Position numbers and translations under genes: made by a program. The notes beneath the pieces are model-generated. The model saw only the letters and a program-made list of their open reading frames with translations. It was not told the DNA's origin and searched no databases. A stretch of DNA of 64,000 bases, from NCBI GenBank assembly GCA_019055375.1, contig JAHQIW010002124.1:124001-188000 (forward strand), written 5' to 3'. The stretch is from Parelaphostrongylus tenuis. Taxonomy: Eukaryota > Nematoda > Chromadorea > Rhabditida > Metastrongylidae. The first letter of the stretch is position 1, and the number at the start of each line of letters is the position of its first letter. Shown here one piece after another: positions 54,701-64,000 of this stretch.

Positions 54701-55085
54701 ACTTCTGAAATTACCGTCGAGAAATTGAAGTACTGGATCGGTCGTGTTACTGTGGTGTTCTACCGTTCTAAGAGAGTAGTGTAGAGAATTTCGTAAATTC
54801 ACAACAACATCTGAATCTAGCAATAAAATTGATTGATCTTATTCCTGGAAGTTGAAGGATGCGCGATGTGTGACAACAAAGTTGAAACTCTAAAATGGCG
54901 ACGTCTCAATGGAGACAGAATTTGCAATAGTCGAAAAAGTCGTGAAGCAACGTTTATCGCTGATGTGACCTTCGCGGGTAGACAACTAAAGTTTTTTCAA
55001 GAACATAAGCTAACCTTTCATGAGAACTGATATGGCATTTCTAATGCTAGACTTACGTCTCGGCCTTCTGACCTCATCAGTAGCA
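54701..55085. other. Unassigned
   Basis: A 65-codon plus frame from 54833 (hydrophilic, ending LTFHEN) has no motif or splice support. Left uncalled. Confidence 0.35.
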
Positions 55086-55086
55086 C

Positions 55087-55349
55087 GGTGCTTTTCGGTT
55101 CAGCCAGCTCCTTGTAGGGGAGTACACCCTCCACATATAAAAGAATCGACGCCAAATTAGTTACACTACCTGTAAAGTGAAAAGATCGCCCTACACTGCA
55201 GTTGTAACAGAAATTGGTAAAACTGATAACAAATCACTGTAGTGTAGGGCGAAATTTTCACTCTTCAGGCAGTACAACTGAGTCACTCCATTCCTCTACA
55301 TGTGGAGGGTATCCTGCCCTCCGAGAGATTGATTCAACCGAAAGGCACC
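55087..55349. mobile_element. Palindromic MITE with about 115-bp arms
   Basis: The left arm (gcttttcggttcagcc, gagtacaccctccacata, aaaagatcgccctacactgc) is the inverted complement of the right arm (actgtagtgtagggcgaaat, ctacatgtggagggtatcct, gattcaaccgaaaggcacc) around a spacer of about 30 bp. No coding capacity. Not obviously related to the other MITE families here. Confidence 0.82.
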
Positions 55350-57200
55350 AAATTACAGATGAGATATCAAAAGAATCACTCGTACGAAACAAATACTGGC
55401 ACACTGCGAAACTTGTGGAAATCTTGTTTTTCGACCAAGCTCACTAGAGCCATAGTAATTGAATAAATTCCCAAGAAATGGCAGTGTATTATGTGTAATT
55501 TTGTGTGTATTCTCAGAAACGATACATGATTATGAAGTTTCTGTAGACTTCTGTAAAGATGGCAGTAAAATTTGTGACAAGTATATCTGAATAAACTATC
55601 TGATTAAAAGATTCTTGACATCAGTGGTAATCGCATTTCATTATCAAATTCTCTCCAAAATTGTGTTGTGTTTATTCCAGGTGCGAAGAAGCAACCAAGT
55701 AATGCAAATTACAATGTAGGCAAAAGTTTGTCAGCATTGAAGGAATATATTGGATGTAGTGCCATTTCATCAACATCTCTCAATAACTTTTCGATCATTA
55801 ATGTACATCAGGTACATCAGGAATTGGAATCTAGATAGAAGTATAGAACGAATTTACTTTCAATGTTCTTCGAGTATCATTTTTTTTTATTTTTCAATCA
55901 TATAACTGTGTAGAAATACTGTGACACATTTCAAACTGGACGTATGCACTAATTTTAAGTACTTTACGTGGTTCCTTTGATCAATAAAATGTTTTCAAAA
56001 CGATTTCATAAGTCTGGCCTAGTTCCCACCTTTCCATGAAGTTTTTACATGATTACTTTTGGAGTTTTTGGCCGCCCCCCAGTATACCGGTGACCACCAA
56101 ATTCGTCCGACTACTCACGATGGGTGTCCTCCTCCGCCATTATCAGTGTGAATAATTTCTTTTCCACATGATTTGTTTCACGTTCTCTGCCTATAGCACT
56201 CAAAAACCTTACAAAAAGACGTAATAAGATAGTCAATTTCTTCAGAAATGTAAACCAGCCTGCTCACTATTCGCTCAGTCGGCAGTCATCAACACCGACG
56301 GTCCGTTTTCAGAATTGGTAGGCTGAGGAGATCGTGACTCAATATCACTTTCTCAGGCTTTGAAGGCTGTGAACTTCCGAAACTTTAGCCAACAGGTATT
56401 CTGCTCCATCTCATCAAAGAACATTGATGAAAACATGATCGGTGTGTAATTAAAGGAAGGCGTCGTCACCCAATCCTACCCTGCTCTTTGCAGATGAGGG
56501 AGACTGCTCACGGCGATGCAATGTTCAGCTGCAGGAAACTACGTAACTTTGGCTAAATTGATTGTGAAAAAGTAAAAATCAACGGCGATCAGAAGAATAG
56601 TTGCTGAAAAAATGGTTCACTTTCACAAGATAGGCGACATAGACGACAGTAGTGCTCGATAAGAACAAGGAAACGTTGGTTCCTCAAGGATGTCGTTTTC
56701 CAACTTCGAACACCAACTGTTAGACTCATGGACGTTTTTCCCAATGAACATATTTGACGGGAGTTTTTTCAATGATATTCCATCTTGCTGTGACGACAAA
56801 GTCCCTCTAACATCTTAATAATCCTATGTAACTGCGAACAAAACTCGTCGTCAAGTTTAAATAGGCGGATAGCTACCCCGAAAACGAGATGTATTTTTTT
56901 CGTTGCCAAAGCGAGCTGTAAAATCTTCTCCAGAAACCAAGCCAAGTGCTAAAATTATCACTTATTAGGCTATTGAATGACTGCTAATTGAATAGCGATG
57001 GAGCTTGAAGTACTCCTTGTTGAATGTTACAAGTAGAAATTGCCACTATTCCTTTATCTCAATCCATTTTTCAACTCATTCTGGACAAAACCTTTTCCGC
57101 TTTTTCGAAAAAATCTTCTTTAAATTCCTAGCCGTGAAAGTAGGAGACTTCATTCAGAATCCTTTATAACACTCCATTGCATGCATTTCTCTTTTGAGAG
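55350..57200. other. Unassigned
   Basis: AT-rich. A decayed foldback module (ggctattgaatgactgctaa) lies near 56970. No exon with convincing splice signals recognised. Confidence 0.4.
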
Positions 57201-57207
57201 AACGACA

Positions 57208-58237
57208 ATGGCATCTCTTTTAGCCGAAAGATCAATCAACCATTTCCCCTCAAATGCAGTGATGGAATCTAGCACAGAAAAAGTCAGAACTACTGAGGTG
57301 TGAAAAATATCCTCTTCTCGGCTTTCACATGATACATACCCTAATGGAGCTTAATGGCGTTACTCGTGGTCATCTGTTATTGATCCTTCTCCTGAGAAAA
57401 TCCACAGAGATAAAAGAGCCATAGGACCAAGAAAACAAGCTCTACTCTCGTTTCTGTCTCTCACTTTAGGTTTCGAGTTTCCATTGCTATATCATTCCCC
57501 GTGATTTTTAGCAACAAGAAGTTCAGCAACAAATAAAAACGTTTTCGTACTGCTCAATTTCTCCAGAAGGTGTAAACGGCGTGATGTGTGTTTAGCTAGA
57601 TGGTATATGACCAACATCTTTCACCCTTGTAGCCTATGGTGATTGATTATGAATAAAAAAAGATGGTAGGATCATCTTTGGTTTTGACGATCTATAGGAG
57701 CGGAAAGAATTTCATAACTCCGGCCTTTCATAAAATGATTCTCTGTAAACGAATGACAACATCCTAGTATTCTGTTTTGCGCATTGCAAATTCGTTGCCT
57801 TCAGTTTTCTCTTGAACGATCGCTGGGAAATGCTATCTCCTGTGCCCTCGAGAAAGCATTTGCAGCAATGTTCATAAAAAATGCAGAAGTGTTGCATGTA
57901 TACGGTAAGCATCTCCATAACAAAGTGAGACCTTGTTTTTCTCCGGTCCATTGGATCGCTTTTCGTCGACAGTACGACTGCTTAAAGTGGAAGATGAATT
58001 AGGTTAGCTGATTACTGTCATCAATCTCGAGAGCGTCCTGAAGAGGCGGGACAAGAATATCAGGATTACATCCCTTGTTTAAATAGTCGTTGTAAAATGA
58101 TTGGTGTTCAACTAAGTCCAGAAGAATTGTTGATGAGATTTTTGCTTGCACTGGGCAGAACGAATTTGTGCAACCGCTCCTGTGTATGTGAATTAGAAAG
58201 TTGGCCCGAAATTGGGAGCTCCGGAGTTAAGCAATAG
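57208..58237 (+). CDS. Candidate small gene, last exon inside duplication copy B
   Basis: Exon 1, 57208-57297, begins with an ATG (MASLLAERSINHFPSNAVME, then SSTEKVRTTE) and ends in phase 0 at gag-gtgtga. Exon 2, 57805-57904 (after tgccttcag), reads FSLERSLGNAISCALEKAFA then AMFIKNAEVLHVY, phase 1, with a gtaagc donor. After a 68-nt intron (acceptor gtcgacag), exon 3 from 57973 reads VRLLKVEDEL. A 1-nt frame offset follows, or a 29-nt intron (gttagc to ctcgag) with compatible phase. The frame then runs RPEEAGQEYQDYIPCLNSRC, KMIGVQLSPEELLMRFLLAL, GRTNLCNRSCVCELESWPEI to a TAG at 58235-58237. Copy A has lost this frame. Mostly helical, Cys-containing. Product unknown. Confidence 0.5.
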
Positions 58238-59552
58238 TAAGCAAGCGGTTCGGAGACCAACGAAAGGATGGACACCCTCGTACGTGGTCATCTCTTGAAT
58301 TTTTTGATCCACTATGAGATGACACTTGTCTCATAGGATAGAGTGACGCTACGAGGTTAATATGACTGTCATCATCGATCATGCGAGGACGCAGCACATA
58401 AGGACCACTAACAAGACAAAACTTTCCAAAAAAAATGACCTGAAACACTTTTGTTTTGCTGTCTATAAGGTAACGCTTATCCACGTTATCATTCTATCAA
58501 AAAGTAGATATATTTTGACTTGAGTATTTGCCTGTATCTTTATTTGTTTTTCATCTAATATTGGTGCAAGATTTGTTAATAAAGTTTATTAGTAGATGTT
58601 TACTTGCCCATCCTTTTGGAGTGGGTTCTATTTTTGAAGGATAGATTCTTGAGGATTTTAAAGAAACTTTTTGGTTGGTTTGAGAGGTAATTTGGTTATA
58701 GTGTTAATTTATCGGCAAAATGTTTGATTTCTATTTTTCTTTTTAGGCCTATGAAGGAATATGTACCTTGTTTACGCCCATCTCGGTCATTCTACTATTG
58801 GTGGGACGACGTTAGGAGCTATGAATGTGCTGAGTAGGTGGCAGTGTAGGATTCCATAAAGCACCTGTTATTAATGCAATTTCAATGATCCACAATGAAG
58901 TCAGCCACTACAAAACACTGAAACTTTTCTATCGAACTCCCTGTAAGGACAATTAAGTTGTTTTTTTAAGAAGGATATGATAATTGAGGTTGTTTGATAA
59001 GGGAACCGAGAAGGTTTGACAGAACCTTGTAAATACATGATCTGAGTTGTTCCGTAGGGAATAACTGTGTTATTCAGTAAATTATCTGTTACCCTACCCT
59101 GATACTTGCAGGCAGTAAACTGCGGAGAACATTTAGAGCAAGAGACTTAAGCTTTAAACCACTCACGTTGCCTTTTTGCGCGCCTCACCTGAAGACGACA
59201 GTACCGCGCTGCTACAATCGCGAGCCAATATTCCAATGATTTAAGATCTACATCAATTTTTGAACCGTTCAGTGGATAGTCAGGAGCACAGGTCGAGTCA
59301 ACCCACTAACCACCTCAATCACTAACATTCTAGAAATTTCGGAAAATAGTATCACTCGACTCACGCAAACCTGAATTTTCCTTTCATTCGTACATGGAAC
59401 GTGGAACCATGAAAATGTTGAAAATTTCTATCAACACGATAAACTGCACAAAATAAAGGCAAATTGAAAGGCCTTGATTATAAAGGAAAACACTTGTCCT
59501 CTACTGGTAAAGAATCGATATCTCAAGAGCTCGAACAAGTGTGCATAAAACC

Positions 59553-59933
59553 AAAAAGAATGATTTAAGCTCAAAAAAGGGGGTTGGTACGCCAGGGTCA
59601 TACACCGGTGTTTCGGAGGTTCGTCCTCCTCATCAGTGACCCCCGCCCCACATTCGTCGATCTTTTGAACTAGTTTTGATCTAACAGCAAAAATCTATCG
59701 ACTGAGAGGTGGTGATGGTACAGTGTCATAGTACCATCACCACATACGCCTCCCTCCTTGCTTCAATGCAGGGCTGAATGTGGGGCGGGTGTCACTGATG
59801 AGGAGGACGAACCTCCGAAACACCGGTTTATGACCCTGGCGTACCAACCCCCTTTTTTGAGCTTAAATCATTCTTTTTTTGGGATTATATTGAATGTTTC
59901 TTGGGGGTTTGAAAAGCAGTCGATCTTTTGAAT
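59553..59933. mobile_element. MITE inserted in copy B only, with target duplication
   Basis: About 95-bp terminal inverted repeats: left aagaatgatttaagctc, gggggttggtacgccaggg, gtgtttcggaggttcg, ctcctcatcagtg (about 59556-59646); right is the complement (about 59782-59880). The interior has its own hairpin (ggtggtgatggtac/gtaccatcaccac). The insertion is bracketed by tgtgcataaaacc and tgtgtataaaacc (13 bp, one mismatch), present once in copy A at about 1621-1633. The last about 50 bp (to cgatcttttgaa) lie outside the right arm and repeat a word found next to the left arm. Confidence 0.9.
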
Positions 59934-60354
59934 TGTGTATAAAACCGTTGCCGGAGAAATGTAGACATCGCATAAAAGAGATATTACTAACAAATGAAGT
60001 GTAGGGCTGCTTCTATAACTTCCATAATGCATACACATCGTGCAGTCTCACACACACTCCAGTTCTAACGTCACTCCATCATCTGGTGTGTGTTGAGTGT
60101 CGTCTAGAATCACCCAGTGAATACTGAGCCACACTACAGAACACTTCAAAAGGCTGCTAGAGGAGAAGTTTCGTCGCGTGAAATGCTAAACACTCTGCCA
60201 TAATCTAAGACACTTCAGTGGTTAAGAAACTTAATACGAAAAAGAAAACCGAACGTGTGCAATCGTGCAAGGGCGTTGGTGGGTCCGGATCAGAGTCAAA
60301 CGTGTTATGAAATCTTCTTGAAAAATGTGGGTTCTTCTCGGTTATAAGGAAAAA

Positions 60355-61190
60355 AATGAGTATTGGACCTTACTCCTAGGAAGGAACTTTTCATAGCAGT
60401 GTTAGTAATCATTCGAGAGCTTAAATCCATTGTTATAATCCTACATGACCGGTTTTCGAAAAAGTTATCTTGACGCTATCACAAAAGGAAATCTTCTGTG
60501 TTTCACACACGCGTTTTTCTCGCAAAACAGAACTCTTTCTGTGGACTATTAGTAATCATTCAATAACGTAATTATTGCTGCTTCCAATGCTATGTTCATT
60601 TTCTGGAAAGACCGCCTCTTCGCATATGCGAAGAGGTGTTTCTAGGCTATTTCATGATAAAGTGGGGGTGCGGCGAGGGTGGATGCGGCCGTTTTCACGC
60701 GATTCTCGATCGATTCGAGCCTTGGCCGGTGACATTTGTCAGTACTGCACTGCAGAGAAACGTTCTCTCCAGGAAATATTCAAAGCACTGGAATCATCAA
60801 ACATTGCGCTATCGAATGATTACTGTTAGTTTGAAGAAAGAGCTCTGTCCGGCGAAGTGTAAAGACAAGTCTTTTCCTTCTCCTACAGTGGTATCAAAGA
60901 AGCTTTACCAAAAGCCAAACAGATTTTGGGTCCTTCGAAAGTAGTGCTATCGAAAGAGTACTAACACACTTAAAAAGGAGTTTTGTCCAGCGAGATTCAA
61001 GCGACATAAGAAAAAAAACGTGTGGTCGTGTGTAACAATTTTATTTTGAATACTTTATACAGCTTCATAAAAGAGTTTTGAAAACCCGGACACGTAGGGC
61101 TGTACCCAGAAATTTTAGCTTTCGAGTGATTACTAACACTCCTATGAAAAGTTTCTGTTCAGCGAATGAGGTCGGATATTCATTTGTGCT
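60355..61190. repeat. Palindromic foldback element, copy B1
   Basis: Counterpart of 2035-2905. Outer arms at 60375-60470 (ggaacttttcatagcagtgt, tagtaatcattcgagagctt) and 61080-61180 (ctttcgagtgattactaaca, cctatgaaaagtttctgttc). Inner inverted pair at 60525-60575 and 60805-60855. Centre near 60660-60710. Confidence 0.82.
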
Positions 61191-61664
61191 CTTAAAAGCA
61201 AAAAGACCAAAGATGAATTACATGGATTTCCCACCTAAGCGAACTCTCCTTTCTCAATCTGAGATCTTGTAATGTTGAAAGGTAGAATTCGAGAATGCGA
61301 TTTTGTCTTTTCACTTCATCCTCGATAACTGCCATTATACTCTGTAATGTTCTTCTATAAAAGGTTTATTCTTATATTGCAAAAGATTTACTGGGCTTGA
61401 ACCAAACACATTTCTTATTCGAGTTCTAAAATTTGTACGAAACAACAGTGTCACGTAATAAGTGGGTAGATATGAGCACAGCCACGCACACTTAGCTCCT
61501 CTCCCATCTGACTCGTTTGTTCCGTAGAATCGCCAACACACGCTGTAGAACCAGCACTATTTTGTTCAAGAAGGCTGACTTCAACCTAAGAATCAATGAG
61601 CAGAAATATCCATGAAAGTGTTTGCTTCATAATCAACCTCGGTATTTATGTAAAAATAAGAAAC

Positions 61665-62410
61665 CTGTAAATCACAAAGCAGATCCATCTCCTTCGAAAG
61701 CTCGTTATGAACACTTTTTGCCAATTTTCCATGACCTCCAAATCGAGCAGCACGTTCAATAGCACCAATTTCACTTCTAACTGATTCAAGTCCTTCCTCT
61801 TGTTTAACCTGTAAGTAAGCCAAACTTGGATACAAACATATCATTCAAATGTACAAGATATGAAACATCTCCAACTATTTTCTGTTTCCTATTATGAACA
61901 AAATTCAAGGCAGAGTGTGTTAGATTCCCTAATTATTTCACTAAGTCGCTCAATTTCCGTAGTTCCGAGCTCATCTGTGCTAACAGCTGAAGAAATTAGT
62001 GAAGAAGAGCCAACTATAAAGCGTCGAGTTGATACAACTTCGCCCTCTTGTTTGTTATTCTGATCCTGTTTGCTACAAAGAACATTCCCATCAGCTTCAT
62101 TTTGAACTGTTAAACACAGCATCATAACACACTATCCCTTGCCCACTACTTACTGCTCGTCGTAACTCAGCCTATTCAGCTACTACTTCATCAAACATCA
62201 GTAATTCCAAAGTTTCAAAAGTCGGAACACGTGTTCCCATGCTTACGCCACATAGAAATAAGCAAGATCCGCCAAAACTGAAGCAATTTTCGAGTCTTCC
62301 CCAAAGACAGATCAATCAGATCGCACATAGTGAAGTCATATGATTCGCCCGAAGTTGAATCGACGACACCTTCTCGTCTTCGTAGTTCAATAGCGTCGTC
62401 TTTTTGTTCT
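61665..62410 (-). pseudogene. NUF2-like exon fragments, copy B (better preserved)
   Basis: Minus strand: 62410-62275 carries the CH-domain end (SYDFTMCDLIDLSLGKTRKL) with a 1-nt deletion before VLADLAYF, then a good gtaagc donor. Exon 61808-61665 is intact, 144 nt, phase 0 to 0, between ttacttacag and gtttct: VKQEEGLESVRSEIGAIERA, ARFGGHGKLAKSVHNELSKE, MDLLCDLQ, coiled-coil. Between them 62125-61892 has an open frame on both strands, so its status is uncertain. The last coil residues would join well to VDLKKEIESIRSKI of the main NUF2 gene, so this exon may be the one missing there (inference). Confidence 0.6.
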
Positions 62411-62674
62411 GCATCACTAGTTATCCAAATCAGTACTCGTATGGAAGCTTGCGCTTCTCATAACCACGTATACCTTGCTGAGTTTTGAGCACAAAGTGGA
62501 TGCTAACAGTGGGGAGCTAACAATATTGACATTAACTTGCCAATCGTTTCCAAATTAGACAGAGCTCAAATGATAGAGGCGACTTGTAATCAACATCCAT
62601 GCTGTTCCTACTGATGTGGCAAAGCGCTACAGGACCTGTTATCTTTCAGCATCACTTGGATCATAAGGGGACAA

Positions 62675-63370
62675 ATAAATATTCGACTTCATTCGCTGAA
62701 CAAGAACTTTTCATAGGAATGTTAGTATTCATTTTAAAGCATAAATCTGTGACTAAGGGCCCTGCGTCGCCGGTTTTCATAAAAGCCTCTTTTTAGATGT
62801 TGTTACGGAAATAGATCCCCTGTGTATCACACACGCATTTTTGTCGCAAGACAGAGCTCTTTCTTCGAACTATCTGTAATCATTCAATAGTGTAAGCTTT
62901 GTCGGGTGGCATATCTCCATGCTGCACTGGAGTGAAACGGTCTTCCCAGGAAATAAGCACAGAGTAGGAATCAGCAAACTTTACGCCATCGAATGATTAC
63001 TCATAGTCCAAAGAAAGAGCTTTGAGCAGCGAGGTGCAAGGCACAAATCTTTTCTTTCTCCTATAGCGCCATCAAAACAGCTTTTCCAGAAAGTAGACAT
63101 ATTTTTAAGTTTTTTAAAACTTTTGCTACCGAATGAATACTAGCACACTAAGGAAGGAGCTTTGTCCAGCGAGATGTAAGCGAGATAAGAAAAAAAACGT
63201 GTGGTCGTATGAAATATCATTTTATTTTGAATGTCACAGCGTTATAGAAGAGTGTTTTAGAAAACCGGCCACGTAGAGCTGTAATCAAAAATCTCAGCTT
63301 TTGAATGACTACTAACATTTTTATAAAAATTTCTGTACAGCAAATAAGGTCAGATATTCATTTGTCTCCT
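62675..63370. repeat. Palindromic foldback element, copy B2 (arm-deleted)
   Basis: Counterpart of 4375-5265. Sequence corresponding to about 4605-4783 is missing: copy B reads gtgtaag directly followed by ctttgtcgggtggc. The outer arms (62690-62780 and 63230-63340) remain. Confidence 0.8.
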
Positions 63371-63424
63371 TATAACCGAAAAGAACCTCTTCAGAAATAC
63401 AATTGTCTTGGAGGATACAAATCC

Positions 63425-63583
63425 TCTTAGCAGTGTCTTTGTTTCTATGGGGCATTAAAACTAGGGCTTCATAGGAATTGTTCACCAAGTCATCTTCCTT
63501 GCAAAAAAAAAATCGCTGACTAATCATCCACTGCGATATGGCAATATATAACTTAAGCGAGGTGATTCAGGCCTGTAAGATAC
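63425..63583. other. Sequence between duplication end and candidate exon
   Basis: No feature. It contains an A-run at about 63503-63512. Confidence 0.35.
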
Positions 63584-63853
63584 CTTGCTCGGCAATAATC
63601 GTGTTAGTCTTGACAGCAACGTATTTTGGTGATGTAGCAACGGTGAGAGCCAGCTGGGTTGTTGCATAGGAAGTGGTTCGACGGGTGCTGATGGGATTAG
63701 ATTTGTTTGAAGCTGTCGAACAGTTTTTTGCAGTCGTTACTGTTGAGAGGATACTTGGTAGAAATCGTACTTGAATCCTGGTTACCCAAGTGATCACACT
63801 ACATCCAGAATTGGAAAGTTGTAGCATGTGAAGAGCCAGAATGCAAGCATCAA
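63584..63853 (-). CDS. Candidate internal exon running off the right edge
   Basis: Minus strand, after tttctttgcag and before g-gtatct: a 270-nt open frame DACILALHMLQLSNSGCSVI, TWVTRIQVRFLPSILSTVTT, AKNCSTASNK ... KTNTIIAEQ, entered and left in phase 1. The T/S-rich second half suggests an extracellular or linker region. It begins just outside duplication copy B. Upstream exons would lie beyond the window; none was matched downstream. Product not recognised. Confidence 0.45.
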
Positions 63854-64000
63854 CTGCAAAGAAAAAGTAAAAGTTTTGGCGTCGACTGATCCGTGAGATA
63901 TGCGTCATGCATTAGAATTCATCTAGCATCATCTGAAGTATATGCTTGTCTGGCCTTTGGAACGACTCATGATGGGCTACCGATATATCAATTCAGTGCT
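63854..64000. other. Right edge, no feature seen
   Basis: Upstream (minus-strand sense) intron of the candidate exon 63853-63584, including its T-rich acceptor. Confidence 0.35.

Larger units (their letters stand above)
57921..63424 (+). repeat. Segmental duplication, copy B
   Basis: It aligns with 1-5305 in the same orientation. Differences: a 381-bp MITE insertion at 59553, a deletion of about 180 bp in the second foldback (junction near 62895), absence of the tandem duplication of 2081-2129, and many substitutions. Coding-like frames are better preserved here than in A. The direct orientation 52.6 kb apart suggests a duplication followed by insertion or expansion of the DNA between, or a dispersed duplication. 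Confidence 0.93.

Noticed and set aside
61860..62063. Plus-strand frame reading LTAEEISEEEPTIKRR
   Set aside because: It looks protein-like, but copy A has a stop at the same place, no donor follows, and the opposite strand is also open. Left undecided and not annotated as a gene.
1..64000. CRISPR arrays, bacterial operons, or bacterial contamination
   Set aside because: No regularly spaced short repeats, no Shine-Dalgarno-led adjacent genes. Genes are intron-rich with nematode-type splice sites.

Overview
The window looks like intergenic and intronic DNA of a parasitic strongylid nematode, most likely a hookworm (Necator or Ancylostoma). This is inferred from its AT-rich, intron-rich, gene-poor character and from the repeats. 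It carries RTE-type LINE reverse transcriptases of two lineages in the form I know from hookworm genomes, mariner copies, many tRNA-derived SINEs, long-terminal-inverted-repeat MITEs and large palindromic foldback elements. There is no bacterial gene organisation, no CRISPR array, no rRNA and no functional-looking tRNA gene. Nearly all open reading frames of 60 to 100 codons are chance frames or repeat translations.

The best gene is on the minus strand between 28621 and 22894. It is a kinetochore NUF2 (C. elegans HIM-10) homologue reconstructed from nine exons with matching phases. Its introns hold a mariner-derived foldback, several SINEs and a 5'-inverted RTE insertion. The coiled-coil exon expected just after the CH domain was not found, and one exon carries a 1-nt frame offset. 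A second recognisable gene, on the plus strand from 15098, is a guanine-deaminase-type (cytidine deaminase superfamily) enzyme. Two exons and an 18-nt microexon are visible, but its second zinc-ligand exon is not. Five further genes or gene ends are proposed only from phase-compatible exons with splice signals: plus strand 53.1-54.3 kb and 57.2-58.2 kb, minus strand 35.6-36.2, 36.9-37.2 and 42.9-43.1 kb. A single exon is proposed at 63.6-63.9 kb (minus). I do not recognise these products.

Layout: 1-5.3 kb is copy A of a segmental duplication. 5.3-15 kb is repeat debris (SINEs, RTE relics, a tandem duplication). 15.1-18.5 kb holds the deaminase exons. 18.8-22.9 kb holds a MITE, an RTE relic and empty DNA. 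22.9-28.6 kb is NUF2. 28.8-35.3 kb is dense in SINEs and mariner copies inside a larger inverted repeat. 35.6-43.1 kb has cryptic minus-strand gene ends and a decayed RTE. 43-57 kb has foldbacks, RTE fragments, a piggyBac-like MITE and one cryptic gene. 57.2-63.9 kb has a cryptic gene, copy B of the duplication (including its last exon and NUF2-like exons) and an exon running off the right edge.

I see no operon-like arrangement or new molecular system. The most informative structures are the 5.3-kb direct duplication (acting as an empty-site/filled-site pair for a MITE and recording a palindrome-arm deletion), the inverted RTE copy, and the NUF2-like exon fragments inside the duplication.
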